A DNA stretch of 64,000 nucleotides from Corynebacterium xerosis NBRC 16721 = ATCC 373 (GTDB lineage: Bacteria; Actinomycetota; Actinomycetes; Mycobacteriales; Mycobacteriaceae): NCBI RefSeq assembly GCF_001552415.1, contig NZ_BCRD01000001.1, positions 496,001 to 560,000 on the forward strand, written 5' to 3'. The notes under the pieces were generated by a model. It saw nothing but the letters and a program-made list of their open reading frames with translations, was not told the DNA's origin and did no database searches. Numbering within the stretch: position 1 is the stretch's first letter; each line of letters opens with the position of its first letter. Positions 37,408 to 46,732 of the stretch are shown piece by piece. The translations under genes and the position numbers were made by a program.

Positions 37408-38886
37408 ATGCATCGCTGGGTCCTGCACATCGACATGGACGCGTTCTACGCGTCCGTCGAACAGCTGACCCGGCCGACGCTGCGGGGCCGCCCCGTCCTG
37501 GTCGGCGGGGTCAGCGGCCGCGGGGTGGTCGCGGGTTGCTCGTACGAGGCCCGCGCCCACGGCGCCCATTCCGCCATGCCGATGATGCAGGCCCGCCGGT
37601 TGATGCCGCCGGGGGCGGTGGTCGTCGGCCCCCGCAAGGGCATCTACGGCCCGGTTTCCCGCCGGGTGTTCTCGATCATCCGCGAGCGCGTCCCCGTCGT
37701 CGAGCAGCTCAGCGTCGACGAGGCGTTCATGGAGCCCGCCGAACTCGTCGGCGCCGATGCGGCGACGGTGGAGGAATGGGCGCAGAAGCTGCGGGCCGAC
37801 ATCCGCGACGAGACGGGGCTGCCGTCGTCGATCGGCGCGGGGCCGGGAAAGCAATTCGCCAAGATCGGCTCCGGGCTGGCGAAGCCGGATGGCGTGTACA
37901 TCATCGAAAAGTCGCGGCAGCACGAACTGCTGGACCCGCTGCCCGTCGGAAAGCTGTGGGGAGTCGGGCCCGTGACGGAGGCCAAACTCAAGGCGCAGGG
38001 CGTGGCAACCATCGCGGATTTCGCCGCCATGGAGCCCCGCGACGTCGAGATCACGCTCGGCCGCACGGTCGGGCCGGCGCTGCAGCTGCTGGCCCGCGGC
38101 ATCGATGATCGGCCGGTGAAGGAACGGGACATCGCGAAGTCGATTTCCGCCGAGTACACGTACCCGCGCGACCTGGAGTCGTCGGCGCAGATGCGGTCGG
38201 CCATCGAGCGCGCCGGGCGGAAGTCGCACGGCAGGCTGCTTTCCGACGGTCGCGGCGCCCGCACCATCACCGTCAAAGTGCGATTGGCCGATCTGAGCCT
38301 GCACACGCGCTCGGAAACGCTGCCCTACGCCACCCAGGACGTGGAGACGCTGCTGTCGGTGGCGCACCGCCTCGCGTTCGACCCCGCGTCGATCGGGCCG
38401 GTGCGGCTGGTCGGCGTGGGGCTGTCGGGGCTCGACGCCACGATGCAGGCGGTTCTCTTTCCTGAGCTCGACCGCGGGCAGGTCGTCGAAGACACGGTCC
38501 CGGGACTGGCCGACGTGCCCGCCGGGTTGGTCGAGCTCACGGGCGACGGGGCGTTGCCGACGTTCCGGGCGTCCGACTCGAAATGGGCGCCGACCTCCGA
38601 CGTCCACCATCCCGAGCACGGGCACGGGTGGGTGCAGGGGTCGGGCCACGGCGTGGTGTCGGTGCGCTTCGAATCGCGGTCGTCCGGGCCGGGTCGGGGC
38701 GTGAGCCTCGCCGAGGATGATCCGGATCTGCGGGAATGCTCGCCACTGTGCAGCCTGGACTGGGAGGACTGGTTCACCGAGCATGACGACGCCGCCGAGT
38801 GGGCGGACCAGCCGCCGAAAGACGTGCCGGCGGAGCAGGCGGCGGCTGGCACGACGGCCGAGTCAGCCGAGTCAGCAGGGCGGTGA
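37408..38886 (+). CDS. dinB: DNA polymerase IV (Y-family translesion polymerase)
   Basis: A 492-residue Y-family polymerase. The catalytic motifs DMDAFYASVE (residues 9-18) and SVDEAFMEP (near 104) carry the metal-binding carboxylates, and the thumb has helix-hairpin-helix sequence LWGVGPVTEAKLKAQGV. It performs error-prone bypass of damaged templates. The protein is about 100 residues longer than E. coli DinB; the C-terminal part has conserved WxxGxxVxH-type sequence (HGWVQGSGHGVVSVRFE) and then an Ala/Glu/Ser tail that runs into a tandem repeat at the stop codon. No LexA box is visible directly upstream. Confidence 0.93.
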   Translation: MHRWVLHIDMDAFYASVEQLTRPTLRGRPVLVGGVSGRGVVAGCSYEARAHGAHSAMPMMQARRLMPPGAVVVGPRKGIYGPVSRRVFSIIRERVPVVEQLSVDEAFMEPAELVGADAATVEEWAQKLRADIRDETGLPSSIGAGPGKQFAKIGSGLAKPDGVYIIEKSRQHELLDPLPVGKLWGVGPVTEAKLKAQGVATIADFAAMEPRDVEITLGRTVGPALQLLARGIDDRPVKERDIAKSISAEYTYPRDLESSAQMRSAIERAGRKSHGRLLSDGRGARTITVKVRLADLSLHTRSETLPYATQDVETLLSVAHRLAFDPASIGPVRLVGVGLSGLDATMQAVLFPELDRGQVVEDTVPGLADVPAGLVELTGDGALPTFRASDSKWAPTSDVHHPEHGHGWVQGSGHGVVSVRFESRSSGPGRGVSLAEDDPDLRECSPLCSLDWEDWFTEHDDAAEWADQPPKDVPAEQAAAGTTAESAESAGR

Positions 38887-38981
38887 AGGACCCGGCGGCC
38901 GAGTCGGGCGAGTCAGCGGAGCGGTGAAGGACCCGACGGTCGAGTCGGGCGAGTCAGCGGGGCGGTGAAGGACCCGGCGGC
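38881..38981 (+). repeat. 41-bp tandem repeat across the dinB stop codon
   Basis: Copies start at 38881, 38922 and 38963 (the last is partial). The unit is not a multiple of three and the dinB TGA lies at the beginning of the first copy. Shorter GAGTCAGC repeats precede it inside the gene. Confidence 0.85.
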
Positions 38982-39341
38982 ATAACGGGCGGCCACGCCC
39001 AGGTTTCACCCAGCGTCGGCCCGCCGACCTTCCAAACCCCGAAAGGGCCCGCCGGTTTTCCAAACCCCGGAAGGAGAATCCCGAGATCACGTCTGATCTC
39101 GGGATTTGAACGCCGTGTATCCACTGCTTTCGGGGTATTGATCTCGGGATTTGGCTCAGGCTGGTACGCGTCCACGGGCAACGCGGTGTCGCGTCGCGGT
39201 ACCCCAACACGACTGCTGTGGTGCCGTGTGATCAGGGAGGAGCTGGAAACGGGTCACAGAAGGAACGCGGGAAACGGGGAAGCCGAGGAGCGGTGAACGG
39301 GGGAGCGGCTAAAAGCCGGAATCGGGGGAGGTGCGGAACGC
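38982..39341. other. Repeat-rich spacer between dinB and ansA
   Basis: No gene seen. Contains two copies of a TTCCAAACCCCG-type direct repeat near 39028 and 39058, the hairpin at 39077-39106, and a further copy of its right arm at 39139-39152. The rest has no recognisable feature. Confidence 0.6.
39077..39109 (+). terminator. Hairpin, probable dinB terminator
   Basis: Perfect 13-bp inverted repeat (39077-39089 with 39094-39106), a 4-base loop and TTT. It lies about 190 bases after dinB. The right arm occurs again at 39139-39152, so it may be a repeated element rather than a simple terminator. Confidence 0.55.
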
Positions 39342-40286
39342 TTAGAACAGAGTCTGCGGGTGCGCGCCGGAGGCGATGGCCGCCGCGAGGATGATCCGCG
39401 CCTGCGGGGCGTGGACGCACCCGGCGCCGACGACGCCGCGGGCCGCCAGGGTCGCGCCGCCGCCGGCACCGCCGTAGGTGCCGTGGACGTCGCCGCGCGG
39501 CACGCGGGTGCACATGACCACCGGCACGTCGGCGTCGATGGCCCGGCCGATCGCCGCGGCCATGGCCGTGCCGACGTTGCCGGCGCCCATGCCCTCGATG
39601 ACCAGGCCCTTCGCGCCGGCCTCCAGCGCCGCGTCGACGAAGGTGCCGTCGGAACCGGCATGCGCCGGGATGATGTCCACGCGGACGTCGGCGAGCTCCT
39701 GCACGGGCAGGGGAGTCGGGCGCACCGGATCCTCCGGCGCGTTGGTGGCGAAACCGAGCTCGTCGGTGGTGTGCCACTTCACGGCGCCGCGCACGGGCAG
39801 CACCGCATGCCCGAAGACGATGAGCACGCCGATGCCGCGCGCCGAGGCGTCCATGGCCACGACCATCGCCTCGAAAAGGTTGTTCGGGCCATCGGCCTCG
39901 GGGTGGTCGGACGGCTTCTGCGACCCGGTGAACACCACGGGGCGCTGGTCGTCGTGGAAAACGTCGACGGCCATGGCCGTCTCCTCCATAGAATCGGTGC
40001 CGTGGGTGACCACGATCCCGTCGACGCCCGGGTCAGCGAGGATCTCGTGGATGACGGCGTTGAGCTCGTCGACCTCGGCCAGCGTCATGGAGGCGGAGTC
40101 GACGTGGGCGATCTCGCGGACCTCGACCTCGACGGAGCCGGCGGGGAACCGGTCGGCGATCGGCCGGACGAGGGATTCCCCGTCGAGCGCGGGCAGCAGG
40201 TGCCCCTGGCGGTCGCTGGTGCAGGCGATCGTCCCGCCGGTGGTCAGGACGACGAGACGGGCGGGTGCGGCATCGGTGTCGGACAT
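39342..40286 (-). CDS. L-asparaginase
   Basis: A 314-residue asparaginase of the bacterial AnsA/AnsB fold hydrolysing asparagine to aspartate and ammonia. Both threonine sites are present: TTGGTIA (residues 16-22) and THGTDSMEETA (near 94), with GSQKP following. There is no signal peptide, so it is cytoplasmic. The ATG at 40286 is the first Met before the family N-terminus. It is divergent from a lipoprotein gene across a 130-base gap. Confidence 0.92.
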   Translation of the reverse strand: MSDTDAAPARLVVLTTGGTIACTSDRQGHLLPALDGESLVRPIADRFPAGSVEVEVREIAHVDSASMTLAEVDELNAVIHEILADPGVDGIVVTHGTDSMEETAMAVDVFHDDQRPVVFTGSQKPSDHPEADGPNNLFEAMVVAMDASARGIGVLIVFGHAVLPVRGAVKWHTTDELGFATNAPEDPVRPTPLPVQELADVRVDIIPAHAGSDGTFVDAALEAGAKGLVIEGMGAGNVGTAMAAAIGRAIDADVPVVMCTRVPRGDVHGTYGGAGGGATLAARGVVGAGCVHAPQARIILAAAIASGAHPQTLF

Positions 40287-40316
40287 GCGCACCACTCTAC
40301 GGAGGCGTGGTCGGGT

Positions 40317-40322
40317 GTAGAA
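40317..40322 (+). promoter_or_regulatory. -10 candidate TAGAAT for the MTB12-like lipoprotein
   Basis: TAGAAT stands about 95 bases before the lipoprotein start in the divergent spacer. No clear -35 was found. Confidence 0.4.
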
Positions 40323-40416
40323 TCGTCGGGCATACCGAACAACAGCGAAACCCCCGCACAACGGGCCGGGACGCCGTGCGACACGCGCGCGGGGAGCCGG
40401 TCCGATGAGGAGTGAC

Positions 40417-41106
40417 ATGAAGTTCCACCGCAGCCTGACCGCGACGCTGATCGCGGGCGCCACCGCACTGACCCTCGCGGCGTGCGGCGACGACGGGGAG
40501 GGCACCGACGAGTCCACCTCGACGACCACCACCTCCGCCTCCGAGGTCGCCGCTTTCCCGACGGCCATGGAGCTCAACGACATCCTGGCCCGCGCCACCG
40601 ACCCGAACCTGCCGGTCGAGGAGAAGGCCGCCACCGTCGAAAACGGTGAGGAGGCCACGGAGCTTTTCGACGTGATGACGCGGTCCAAGCAGGAGTCGGG
40701 AGCCGCGCTCGAGGTCGTCGAGCCCGTGCTGCCCGGTTACGCCCCGGACTCGGTCCTGGCGGGCGTGAACTTCATCCTGCCGGAGCAGCAGCCGCAGCTG
40801 ATCGAGGGCGTCGAGTTCGTCAACGTCGACGGGCAGTGGAAGCTGTCGCAGACGTGGGCGTGCGAGCTGGTCAAGAACGTCGCGCCGGATCAGGTGCCGC
40901 CGATGTGCCTGCCGGAGGGCGTCGAGCCCCCGCCGCCGGCCCCGGAAGGTGACCCGGCCGCGCCGGATGCCCCGCCCGCCGAGCCGGCGCCCCCGGCCCC
41001 CGAGGCTCCTCCGGCCCCGCCGGCCGAGCCCGCCCCGCCGGCTCCGGAGGCTCCTCCGGCCCCGCCGGCTGACGCGCCCCCGGCCCCCGAGGCCCCGCCG
41101 GCCTAA
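40417..41106 (+). CDS. Secreted MTB12-like lipoprotein
   Basis: A 229-residue exported protein. The signal peptide ends in the lipobox LAAC (Cys near residue 23), then an acidic Ser/Thr linker, a domain of about 110 residues (ELNDILARATDPNLPVEEKAATV...GQWKLSQTWACELVK), and a tail of about 50 residues made of Pro, Ala and Glu. The domain resembles the low-molecular-weight antigen MTB12 (CFP-2) of mycobacteria, a secreted antigen of unknown function. The ATG at 40417 has GAGGAG five bases upstream, better than the ATG at 40405. Confidence 0.65.
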   Translation: MKFHRSLTATLIAGATALTLAACGDDGEGTDESTSTTTTSASEVAAFPTAMELNDILARATDPNLPVEEKAATVENGEEATELFDVMTRSKQESGAALEVVEPVLPGYAPDSVLAGVNFILPEQQPQLIEGVEFVNVDGQWKLSQTWACELVKNVAPDQVPPMCLPEGVEPPPPAPEGDPAAPDAPPAEPAPPAPEAPPAPPAEPAPPAPEAPPAPPADAPPAPEAPPA

Positions 41107-41171
41107 CGGTTCGGCTGCTGCACGGACCGTCGCAAAGCACGGGCACCGCAACGCACGGCCACCGCAACGCA

Positions 41172-41210
41172 CGAAGGCCCCGCACCCATCGCATGGATGC
41201 GGGGCCTTCG
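41172..41210. terminator. Bidirectional terminator hairpin
   Basis: 13-bp stem (41172-41184 with 41198-41210) with an inner CCAT/ATGG stem, between two convergent genes. No T-run on either side. Confidence 0.65.
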
Positions 41211-41244
41211 CCGCGCCGGTGCTCCGTGTGAGCAGGCCGCGCGG

Positions 41245-42141
41245 CTACTTGCCGAACTGCACGGCCCGGTGGGTCTGCTGGACGATGCGGGTGCCGGACT
41301 CGTCGGCGGCATCGTCGCCATAGGACACCGAGGTGACGTAGTCGATGACGCCGGCCGTCGGCAGCGGGGAGCCGAGGTCGATGGTCAATTCGCCGGTGCG
41401 GGTCTCGGTGCCCGAATCGACGACCTTCAGCGACAGACCCTCGCCGGCGTCGAGCTCGGTGACCGTCGGGGTCTGCAGGACCTCGACGTCGAGTTCGACC
41501 TGGTCTCCGTCGCGGGAGTCGAGCGTGAAGGTCAGGGTCTGGCGCAGCGAGGAATCCCCGCCGACGTGGCTTTCGACCGTCCACTTCGCACCCGGCGCGA
41601 TCGGCTCGGACGGGAAGACGATGGGCAGGCGCGCCCACTGCAGCAGCGCGGCCTCGGTGCCGGCGCGGGCGGTGTCGGAGGCTTCCTCCGGGGCGCCGAG
41701 CTGCAGCTCGAGCATGCGGCCGGTCCGATCGCCGGTCCACTTCGCCACGAAACCCTCGGCCGTGGCGATGTCGTCGTTGAGTTCGGCGTTGGAGCCGAAG
41801 GGCACGCCGATCTCGGCTTCGACGGCGCGATCCTCGCCGGAGCCCGACGTCGACGCCGACACCGGCATCTCCAGCCGGGTGTCCGGCGTGGTGGAGTCGG
41901 CGGAATCGTCGGCGCCCTCGCCTTCGGCGCGCTGGGTGAAGCCCTGCGTGACCACGATCGAAGTGTCCTGTTCCGCGCCATCGTCGGCCCATTCGACCAC
42001 CTCGGCGGTGCCTTCGCCGGGGTCGACGAGGGTGACCGTCGGGACCTCGAGCGGCACCGGGGCGGTTTCCGGGGCGTCGTCGGATCCGCAGCCGGTCAGG
42101 AACAAGCCGGCGGCGAGCAACACGGGGGCAAGCGAACGCAT
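41245..42141 (-). CDS. Lipoprotein of unknown function
   Basis: A 298-residue lipoprotein: signal peptide with lipobox LTGC (Cys near residue 19), an acidic linker, then a beta-rich domain of about 230 residues (ELQLGAPEEASDTARAGTEAALLQ, PGAKWTVESHVGG, VVDSGTETRTGELTIDLG). The pattern of a symmetric lipoprotein that compares a product with PGAxWxV is seen in several actinobacterial surface lipoproteins; no function is known. The ATG at 42141 has GGGGTG upstream. It is divergent from lspA, the signal peptidase that processes such lipoproteins. Confidence 0.7.
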   Translation of the reverse strand: MRSLAPVLLAAGLFLTGCGSDDAPETAPVPLEVPTVTLVDPGEGTAEVVEWADDGAEQDTSIVVTQGFTQRAEGEGADDSADSTTPDTRLEMPVSASTSGSGEDRAVEAEIGVPFGSNAELNDDIATAEGFVAKWTGDRTGRMLELQLGAPEEASDTARAGTEAALLQWARLPIVFPSEPIAPGAKWTVESHVGGDSSLRQTLTFTLDSRDGDQVELDVEVLQTPTVTELDAGEGLSLKVVDSGTETRTGELTIDLGSPLPTAGVIDYVTSVSYGDDAADESGTRIVQQTHRAVQFGK

Positions 42142-42211
42142 CTTCACCCCGCCCAGGCTACCGTCGGCCCCTCGTTGGCCCCGAACGGGGGACATGGGAG
42201 ATGATGGACGG

Positions 42212-42823
42212 GTGACCAACCCCCGCAACACAGGACCCGAGCCGACTTCCCCGCCCGACGCCACCGCCTCGCGGTGGTCGGCCCTGCGCCCGAAGCGGGG
42301 CCTGCTGGCGGCGACGGTCCTGGCGGTCGCTGCGATCGATCAGGTCTCCAAGATCGTCGCCGTCGACGCTTTGGAGGGCAAGGCCCCCGTCGACCTGCTC
42401 GGCGAATGGTTCCAGCTGACGCTGCTGCGCAACCCCGGTGCCGCGTTTTCCATGGGCACCGGCTCGACGTGGCTGTTCACGACCATCCAGATCGTGTTCA
42501 TCGTCGCCGTGGCCGTCGGCTCGAAGTGGCTGCGCACCCCATGGCCCACGATTTCCGCCGGCCTCATCGCCGGCGGCGCGGCGGGCAACCTCATCGACCG
42601 GTTGTTCCGCGATCCGTCGTTCTACTTCGGCCACGTCGTCGATTTCCTGTCGGTGCGCGGTTTCGCGGTGTTCAACCTCGCCGATTCGGCGATCACCGTC
42701 GGCGTGATCATGCTCGCCGCATGGATCATGTTTTCCCCGGACGTCGACGAGATGACGGGTGACGCGAAGACGGAGACGGAAACGAAGCGCGAGGGCGCGG
42801 GGGAGGAGACGGCCGATGCGTGA
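42212..42823 (+). CDS. lspA: Lipoprotein signal peptidase LspA
   Basis: A 203-residue four-helix membrane aspartyl protease that cleaves prolipoprotein signal peptides. Conserved stretches: DQVSKI, NPGAAFS, the first catalytic Asp in GNLIDR and the second in FNLADSAI. An extra acidic/Lys tail of about 25 residues follows the last helix. The GTG at 42212 is used; an in-frame ATG at 42194 is equally possible. It overlaps the rluD start by eight bases. Confidence 0.95.
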   Translation: MTNPRNTGPEPTSPPDATASRWSALRPKRGLLAATVLAVAAIDQVSKIVAVDALEGKAPVDLLGEWFQLTLLRNPGAAFSMGTGSTWLFTTIQIVFIVAVAVGSKWLRTPWPTISAGLIAGGAAGNLIDRLFRDPSFYFGHVVDFLSVRGFAVFNLADSAITVGVIMLAAWIMFSPDVDEMTGDAKTETETKREGAGEETADA

Positions 42824-43742
42824 ATCGAGGCAGATGCCCGTGCCGCCGGGATTGGCGGGAATGCGCGTCGACGCGGGACTGGCGAAGCTGCTGGGCTTGT
42901 CGCGCACCGCCGCCGCGGAGCTGGCGGAAGCCGGCGACGTGCAGGTCGACGGTGTGGACGTGGGCAAGTCCGACCGCCTTCGCGAGGACGCGTGGCTGTC
43001 GGTGCTGCTGCCCGAGGTCCAGGCGCCGTTGATGCCCAAGGAAGAGCTCGTCGAGGGCATGGACGTGCTATACCACGACAATGACCTGGTGGCCGTGCAC
43101 AAGCCGGTGGGCGTCGCGGCGCACCCGTCGGTGGGGTGGACCGGTCCGACCGTCATCGGCGGTCTGGCCGCCGCGGGCTTCCGCATTTCGACGTCCGGTC
43201 CGCCGGAGCGCCAGGGCATCGTGCAGCGCCTCGACGTGGGCACCTCCGGCGTGATGGTCGTGGCCTGCTCGGAGCGCGGCTACTCGGTGCTCAAGCGCGC
43301 GTTCAAGAATCGCGAGGTCTCCAAGACCTATCACGCGCTGGTGCAGGGCCACCCGGATCCTTCGTCCGGCACGATCGACGCCGCGATCGGGCGGCACCCG
43401 TCGGCCGGTTGGCGGTTCTGCGTGCGCCGCGACGGCAAGCCCGCCGTGACGCACTACAAGACCCTGGAGGCCTTCGCCCCCGCGACGCTGCTGGAGGTTG
43501 GCCTGGAGACCGGCCGCACCCACCAGATCCGCGTGCATTTTTCCGCGCTCAACCACCCATGTTGCGGTGATCCGATGTACGGCTCGGACGAGGCGCTGGC
43601 CGAGAAGCTGGGCCTGACCCGCCAGTGGCTCCACGCCGTATCGGTCGGGTTCCGCCATCCGGCGGACGGCCGCTGGATGGAGATCGAGTGCCCGTACCCC
43701 GATGACCTGCAGCACGCCCTCGACGTGTTGAGGGCCCAGTGA
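42816..43742 (+). CDS. rluD: RluD-type 23S rRNA pseudouridine synthase
   Basis: A 308-residue protein with an N-terminal S4 RNA-binding domain ([31 protein letters not shown]) and the RluA/RluD catalytic domain; the catalytic Asp is in the motif QRLDVGTSG, and GRTHQIRVH follows. By similarity it converts U1911, U1915 and U1917 of 23S rRNA. lspA-rluD is a common actinobacterial gene pair. GGAGGAG lies before the ATG at 42816. Confidence 0.92.
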   Translation: MRESRQMPVPPGLAGMRVDAGLAKLLGLSRTAAAELAEAGDVQVDGVDVGKSDRLREDAWLSVLLPEVQAPLMPKEELVEGMDVLYHDNDLVAVHKPVGVAAHPSVGWTGPTVIGGLAAAGFRISTSGPPERQGIVQRLDVGTSGVMVVACSERGYSVLKRAFKNREVSKTYHALVQGHPDPSSGTIDAAIGRHPSAGWRFCVRRDGKPAVTHYKTLEAFAPATLLEVGLETGRTHQIRVHFSALNHPCCGDPMYGSDEALAEKLGLTRQWLHAVSVGFRHPADGRWMEIECPYPDDLQHALDVLRAQ

Positions 43743-44437
43743 GCCGCCACCGCGCCCCGGAGCCGGAAAAGAAGTCCGCGCCCGACGGCGTCAGTCCCGT
43801 CATGGCGGCCATTGCGATCCTGTGCGTCATCGGTCTCGCCGTCACCCTGGTGCTGATGTCCGGGTCCGACCGGGTCAGCGGCCCCATGAACGTCAACGGC
43901 GATTTCGCGGGCCCCGAAAACGGGGAGTCGGTCGCCGACTACGCGGCCCGGGCATCCGAGAGCCTGCGCACCCCGCCGCCGCTTGCCGACGGTTCGGCCG
44001 CGGAGGAGGGGGCGGAGCATTGGGCGCTGGTGACCTTCGATCCGCCCGCCGATGCCGACGCCGCCGCGGCGGCCGTGGACGGGATCGAGGGCCTTCGCGT
44101 GGGCACCCTGTACGTCGGCCCGATGGCGTCGCGCCCGATCGCCGAGCCGACGGCCGGCCAGTCCCGCGCGGACGTCATCCGTGCCGAGCTGGATCTGATC
44201 GCCCGCGCTGCCGGCCCCGTCGTCGGCGGTGGCCAGCATGGGATCACCGGACTGCTGGTCCGGGCGCCGCTCGAGCAGTTGCGCGCCATCGAGGGACGCC
44301 CCGGAGTCGCCGCAGTCGAGGCGTTGGCCGCCGACGCGGTGTACGGCCGATTCGGCGTCCGGCCGCTCGCGCCGCCGGAGCCCGCCCCCGCCGATGCCTT
44401 CGCACCCGCCCCCGACCCCGCCGGCGCGCCCCGATGA
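43739..44437 (+). CDS. Membrane-anchored protein of unknown function
   Basis: A 232-residue protein with a short basic N-terminus, one transmembrane helix (about residues 21-41, [20 protein letters not shown]) and an extracytoplasmic domain. The domain pattern, with [33 protein letters not shown], reads as alternating strand and helix; the C-terminus is Pro/Ala-rich. No family recognised. The GTG overlaps the rluD stop, and its stop overlaps the rarD ATG, so it is the middle gene of a coupled operon lspA-rluD-this-rarD. Confidence 0.75.
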   Translation: MSRHRAPEPEKKSAPDGVSPVMAAIAILCVIGLAVTLVLMSGSDRVSGPMNVNGDFAGPENGESVADYAARASESLRTPPPLADGSAAEEGAEHWALVTFDPPADADAAAAAVDGIEGLRVGTLYVGPMASRPIAEPTAGQSRADVIRAELDLIARAAGPVVGGGQHGITGLLVRAPLEQLRAIEGRPGVAAVEALAADAVYGRFGVRPLAPPEPAPADAFAPAPDPAGAPR

Positions 44438-45432
44438 TCCAGGGTTTCCTCGCGTATCTGCTGTGGGGCATCTTCCCGCTGTACTTCCCGCTGCTGCAGC
44501 CGGCGGGCCCGGTGGAGATCCTGGCGCACCGTTTCGTGTGGACGCTGGTGGTCATGGCCATCGTCCTGCTGGTCATGCGCAAATGGCGCGAGCTGCGCGA
44601 GGCGTCCGCGCGCACGTGGGGGATCGTGTCGCTGGCGGCCATCTTCATCGCCGTGAACTGGGGCGTCTACGTTTACGCGGTCAATTCCGGCCACGTCGCC
44701 GAGGCCGCCCTGGGCTATTTCATCAACCCGTTGGTGTCGGTGCTGCTCGGCGTGATCTTCCTGAAGGAACGCCTCAGCCCCCTTCAGAAGTGGTCGGTGG
44801 CCATCGCCGCGATCGCGGTGGTCGTGCTGACCATCGGCGTCGGCAGGCCTCCCGTGCTGGCGCTGGTGCTGGCGTTCAGCTTCGGCTTCTACGGGCTGCT
44901 GAAGAAGCGGGTGCAGTTGTCGGCGACCGCGTCGCTGACCGCGGAGTCGATGATCATGACCCCGCTGGCCATCGCCTATCTGGTTTATTTGGGCCGGGAG
45001 GGCACGGGGACCTTCACCGCGCATGGTGCCGGGCATGCGCTGCTGCTGGTGTCGGCCGGCTTTGCGACGGCTCTTCCGCTGCTCCTCTTCGGCATCGGCG
45101 CGAAGAAGATCCCGTTGTCGACCATCGGTCTCATGCAGTACATCACCCCGACGATGCAGATGAGCATCGCCATCTTCATCGCCGGCGAGCACCTCGAGCC
45201 GGCCCGCTGGATCGGCTACGTCATCATCTGGGTTGCCGTCGCGGTGTTCATCGCGGACATCGTCATCCGCCACCGCCGCACCCGCCGCGCCCGGCGGGCG
45301 GAACGGGTTCGGTCCGCGGATTCGGCGGAGCGGGTGGGGCCCGCCGATCCGTTGGAGCGGACGGAGCCCGCCGAAGCGGAGGAGCGAAACGGGAGCGCTA
45401 CTCCCCGAACAGCTGCCGAAGGTGATCGTTGA
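44434..45432 (+). CDS. rarD: RarD-type EamA-family transporter
   Basis: A 332-residue membrane protein with ten helices in two EamA repeats. The N-terminal stretch LWGIFPLYFPLL and AVNWGVYVYAVNSGHVAEAALGYFINPL are characteristic of RarD, named for chloramphenicol sensitivity; substrates are not established. The C-terminal 50 residues are a hydrophilic Arg/Glu tail with imperfect repeats. The tail runs 35 bases into the convergent flavoprotein gene. Confidence 0.9.
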   Translation: MIQGFLAYLLWGIFPLYFPLLQPAGPVEILAHRFVWTLVVMAIVLLVMRKWRELREASARTWGIVSLAAIFIAVNWGVYVYAVNSGHVAEAALGYFINPLVSVLLGVIFLKERLSPLQKWSVAIAAIAVVVLTIGVGRPPVLALVLAFSFGFYGLLKKRVQLSATASLTAESMIMTPLAIAYLVYLGREGTGTFTAHGAGHALLLVSAGFATALPLLLFGIGAKKIPLSTIGLMQYITPTMQMSIAIFIAGEHLEPARWIGYVIIWVAVAVFIADIVIRHRRTRRARRAERVRSADSAERVGPADPLERTEPAEAEERNGSATPRTAAEGDR

Positions 45433-46732
45433 GGAAGACCCCGTCCGGGTCGACGCGGCGGCGCAGATCCGCGGCGTCGTCGAAAAGCGGGTAACGCTCC
45501 CGGAGCTGTTCGGCGCCGAGGGTGTGCAGCTTGCCCCAGTGCGGGCGGCCGCCCGCGGCGAGGAAGATCGGCTCCAGCAGACCGTAGTAATCGCGGTAGG
45601 ACTCGCGGTGGTAGCGGTGCACGGCGATGTACGCGCTGTCGCGGCCGTAGGCGGTGGACAGGGCCACGTCGTCGCCCTTGGCGGCGCGGATCTCCAGGGG
45701 GAACGACACCCACGCGCGGTGGCGGTCGATGGTGCGGCGGACCTCGTCGAGGACCTCCGGCAGAGTCTCCAGCGGCACAGCGTACTCCATCTCGGAGAAG
45801 CGGACGCGGCGCGGGGAGACGAAGACCTTGTGGGCCTCGTCGACGTAGCGGCGGGTGGACACCGTCTTGGCGGCGAAGGCGTTGAGCTTCCGGGTCAGCT
45901 TCGGCACGGCCTTCGCGGCTTCGCACATCGCCAGCAGACCGGCGTTGTTGATGACCTCGTCGGCGATGAAGTCGCCCGCCCGGCCCAGCAGGCCCGGGTC
46001 GTGGGCGGATTCCATGTCCTCGATGCCCGGCAGCCGGGTGTTTTCCTTCACCAGCGCCACGTCGGTGCCCGGGAACCAGTAGAACTCCATGTGGTCGACC
46101 GCGGCGACGCGTTCCGGGAAGGTGCGGCGCACCTCGTCGAAGTCCTCGGGGTGCTCGTCGGCGGCCAGGCGGAAGGCGGGCACGCCATCCATGGTCAGCT
46201 CTGTGACCACGCCGAAGGCGCCCATGCCCAGTCGCGCGAGGCGGAACAGCTCGCCGGCCACACCCGGGGCGCCTTCGTGGGCGTGGACTTCCTCGCCATC
46301 GGCGCCGACGATGCGGAAACCGCGGACCATGCCGGCGAATCCGGTGAAGCCCAGGCCGGTGCCGTGGGTGCCCGTGGACACCGCGCCGGCCAGCGACTGC
46401 GGGTCGACGTCGCCCTGGTTGGCCAACGCCAGTCCGCGCGGGCGCAGAATGCCCGGCACGTCGCGCAGGCGGGTGCCCGCGCGCAGCGTCACGGTGCCGG
46501 CATCGGCGTCCGCGCCGACGAAACCGGCCATCTTGTCCAGCTGCACCCGGTGGCCGTCGGTGACGGCGACCGGGGTGAAGGAATGGCCGGCGCCGAGGGG
46601 ACGCACGGTGCTTCCCGACGCCGCGGCGTCCCCGACGATGCGGCCGACTTCCTCGGAGTCCGCCGGCTGATGCACGGTGCCAGGCACGCACGTCTGGGTG
46701 CCGGACCAGTTGCTCCACCGCTTTTCGTTCAC
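45398..46732 (-). CDS. Aldonolactone-oxidase-like FAD-linked oxidoreductase
   Basis: A 444-residue flavoprotein of the D-arabinono/L-gulono-1,4-lactone oxidase family. The N-terminal PP-type FAD domain carries GAGHSFTPV, whose His is the usual covalent flavin site, and STGTHGTG; the C-terminal ALO domain ends with DPDGVFLNDHLRQLFGE, close to the family ending. The substrate is unknown; sugar lactones or alditols are typical. The GTG overlaps the stop of the PLP-enzyme gene. Its 3' end overlaps rarD by 35 bases. No signal peptide, so it is probably cytoplasmic. Confidence 0.88.
   Translation of the reverse strand: MNEKRWSNWSGTQTCVPGTVHQPADSEEVGRIVGDAAASGSTVRPLGAGHSFTPVAVTDGHRVQLDKMAGFVGADADAGTVTLRAGTRLRDVPGILRPRGLALANQGDVDPQSLAGAVSTGTHGTGLGFTGFAGMVRGFRIVGADGEEVHAHEGAPGVAGELFRLARLGMGAFGVVTELTMDGVPAFRLAADEHPEDFDEVRRTFPERVAAVDHMEFYWFPGTDVALVKENTRLPGIEDMESAHDPGLLGRAGDFIADEVINNAGLLAMCEAAKAVPKLTRKLNAFAAKTVSTRRYVDEAHKVFVSPRRVRFSEMEYAVPLETLPEVLDEVRRTIDRHRAWVSFPLEIRAAKGDDVALSTAYGRDSAYIAVHRYHRESYRDYYGLLEPIFLAAGGRPHWGKLHTLGAEQLRERYPLFDDAADLRRRVDPDGVFLNDHLRQLFGE

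Noticed and set aside
33021-37436. 1471-codon minus-strand frame opposite ileS
   Set aside because: Same cause: low stop-codon frequency in the complementary frame of a G+C-rich gene; Val/Gly/Arg-rich low-complexity translation.
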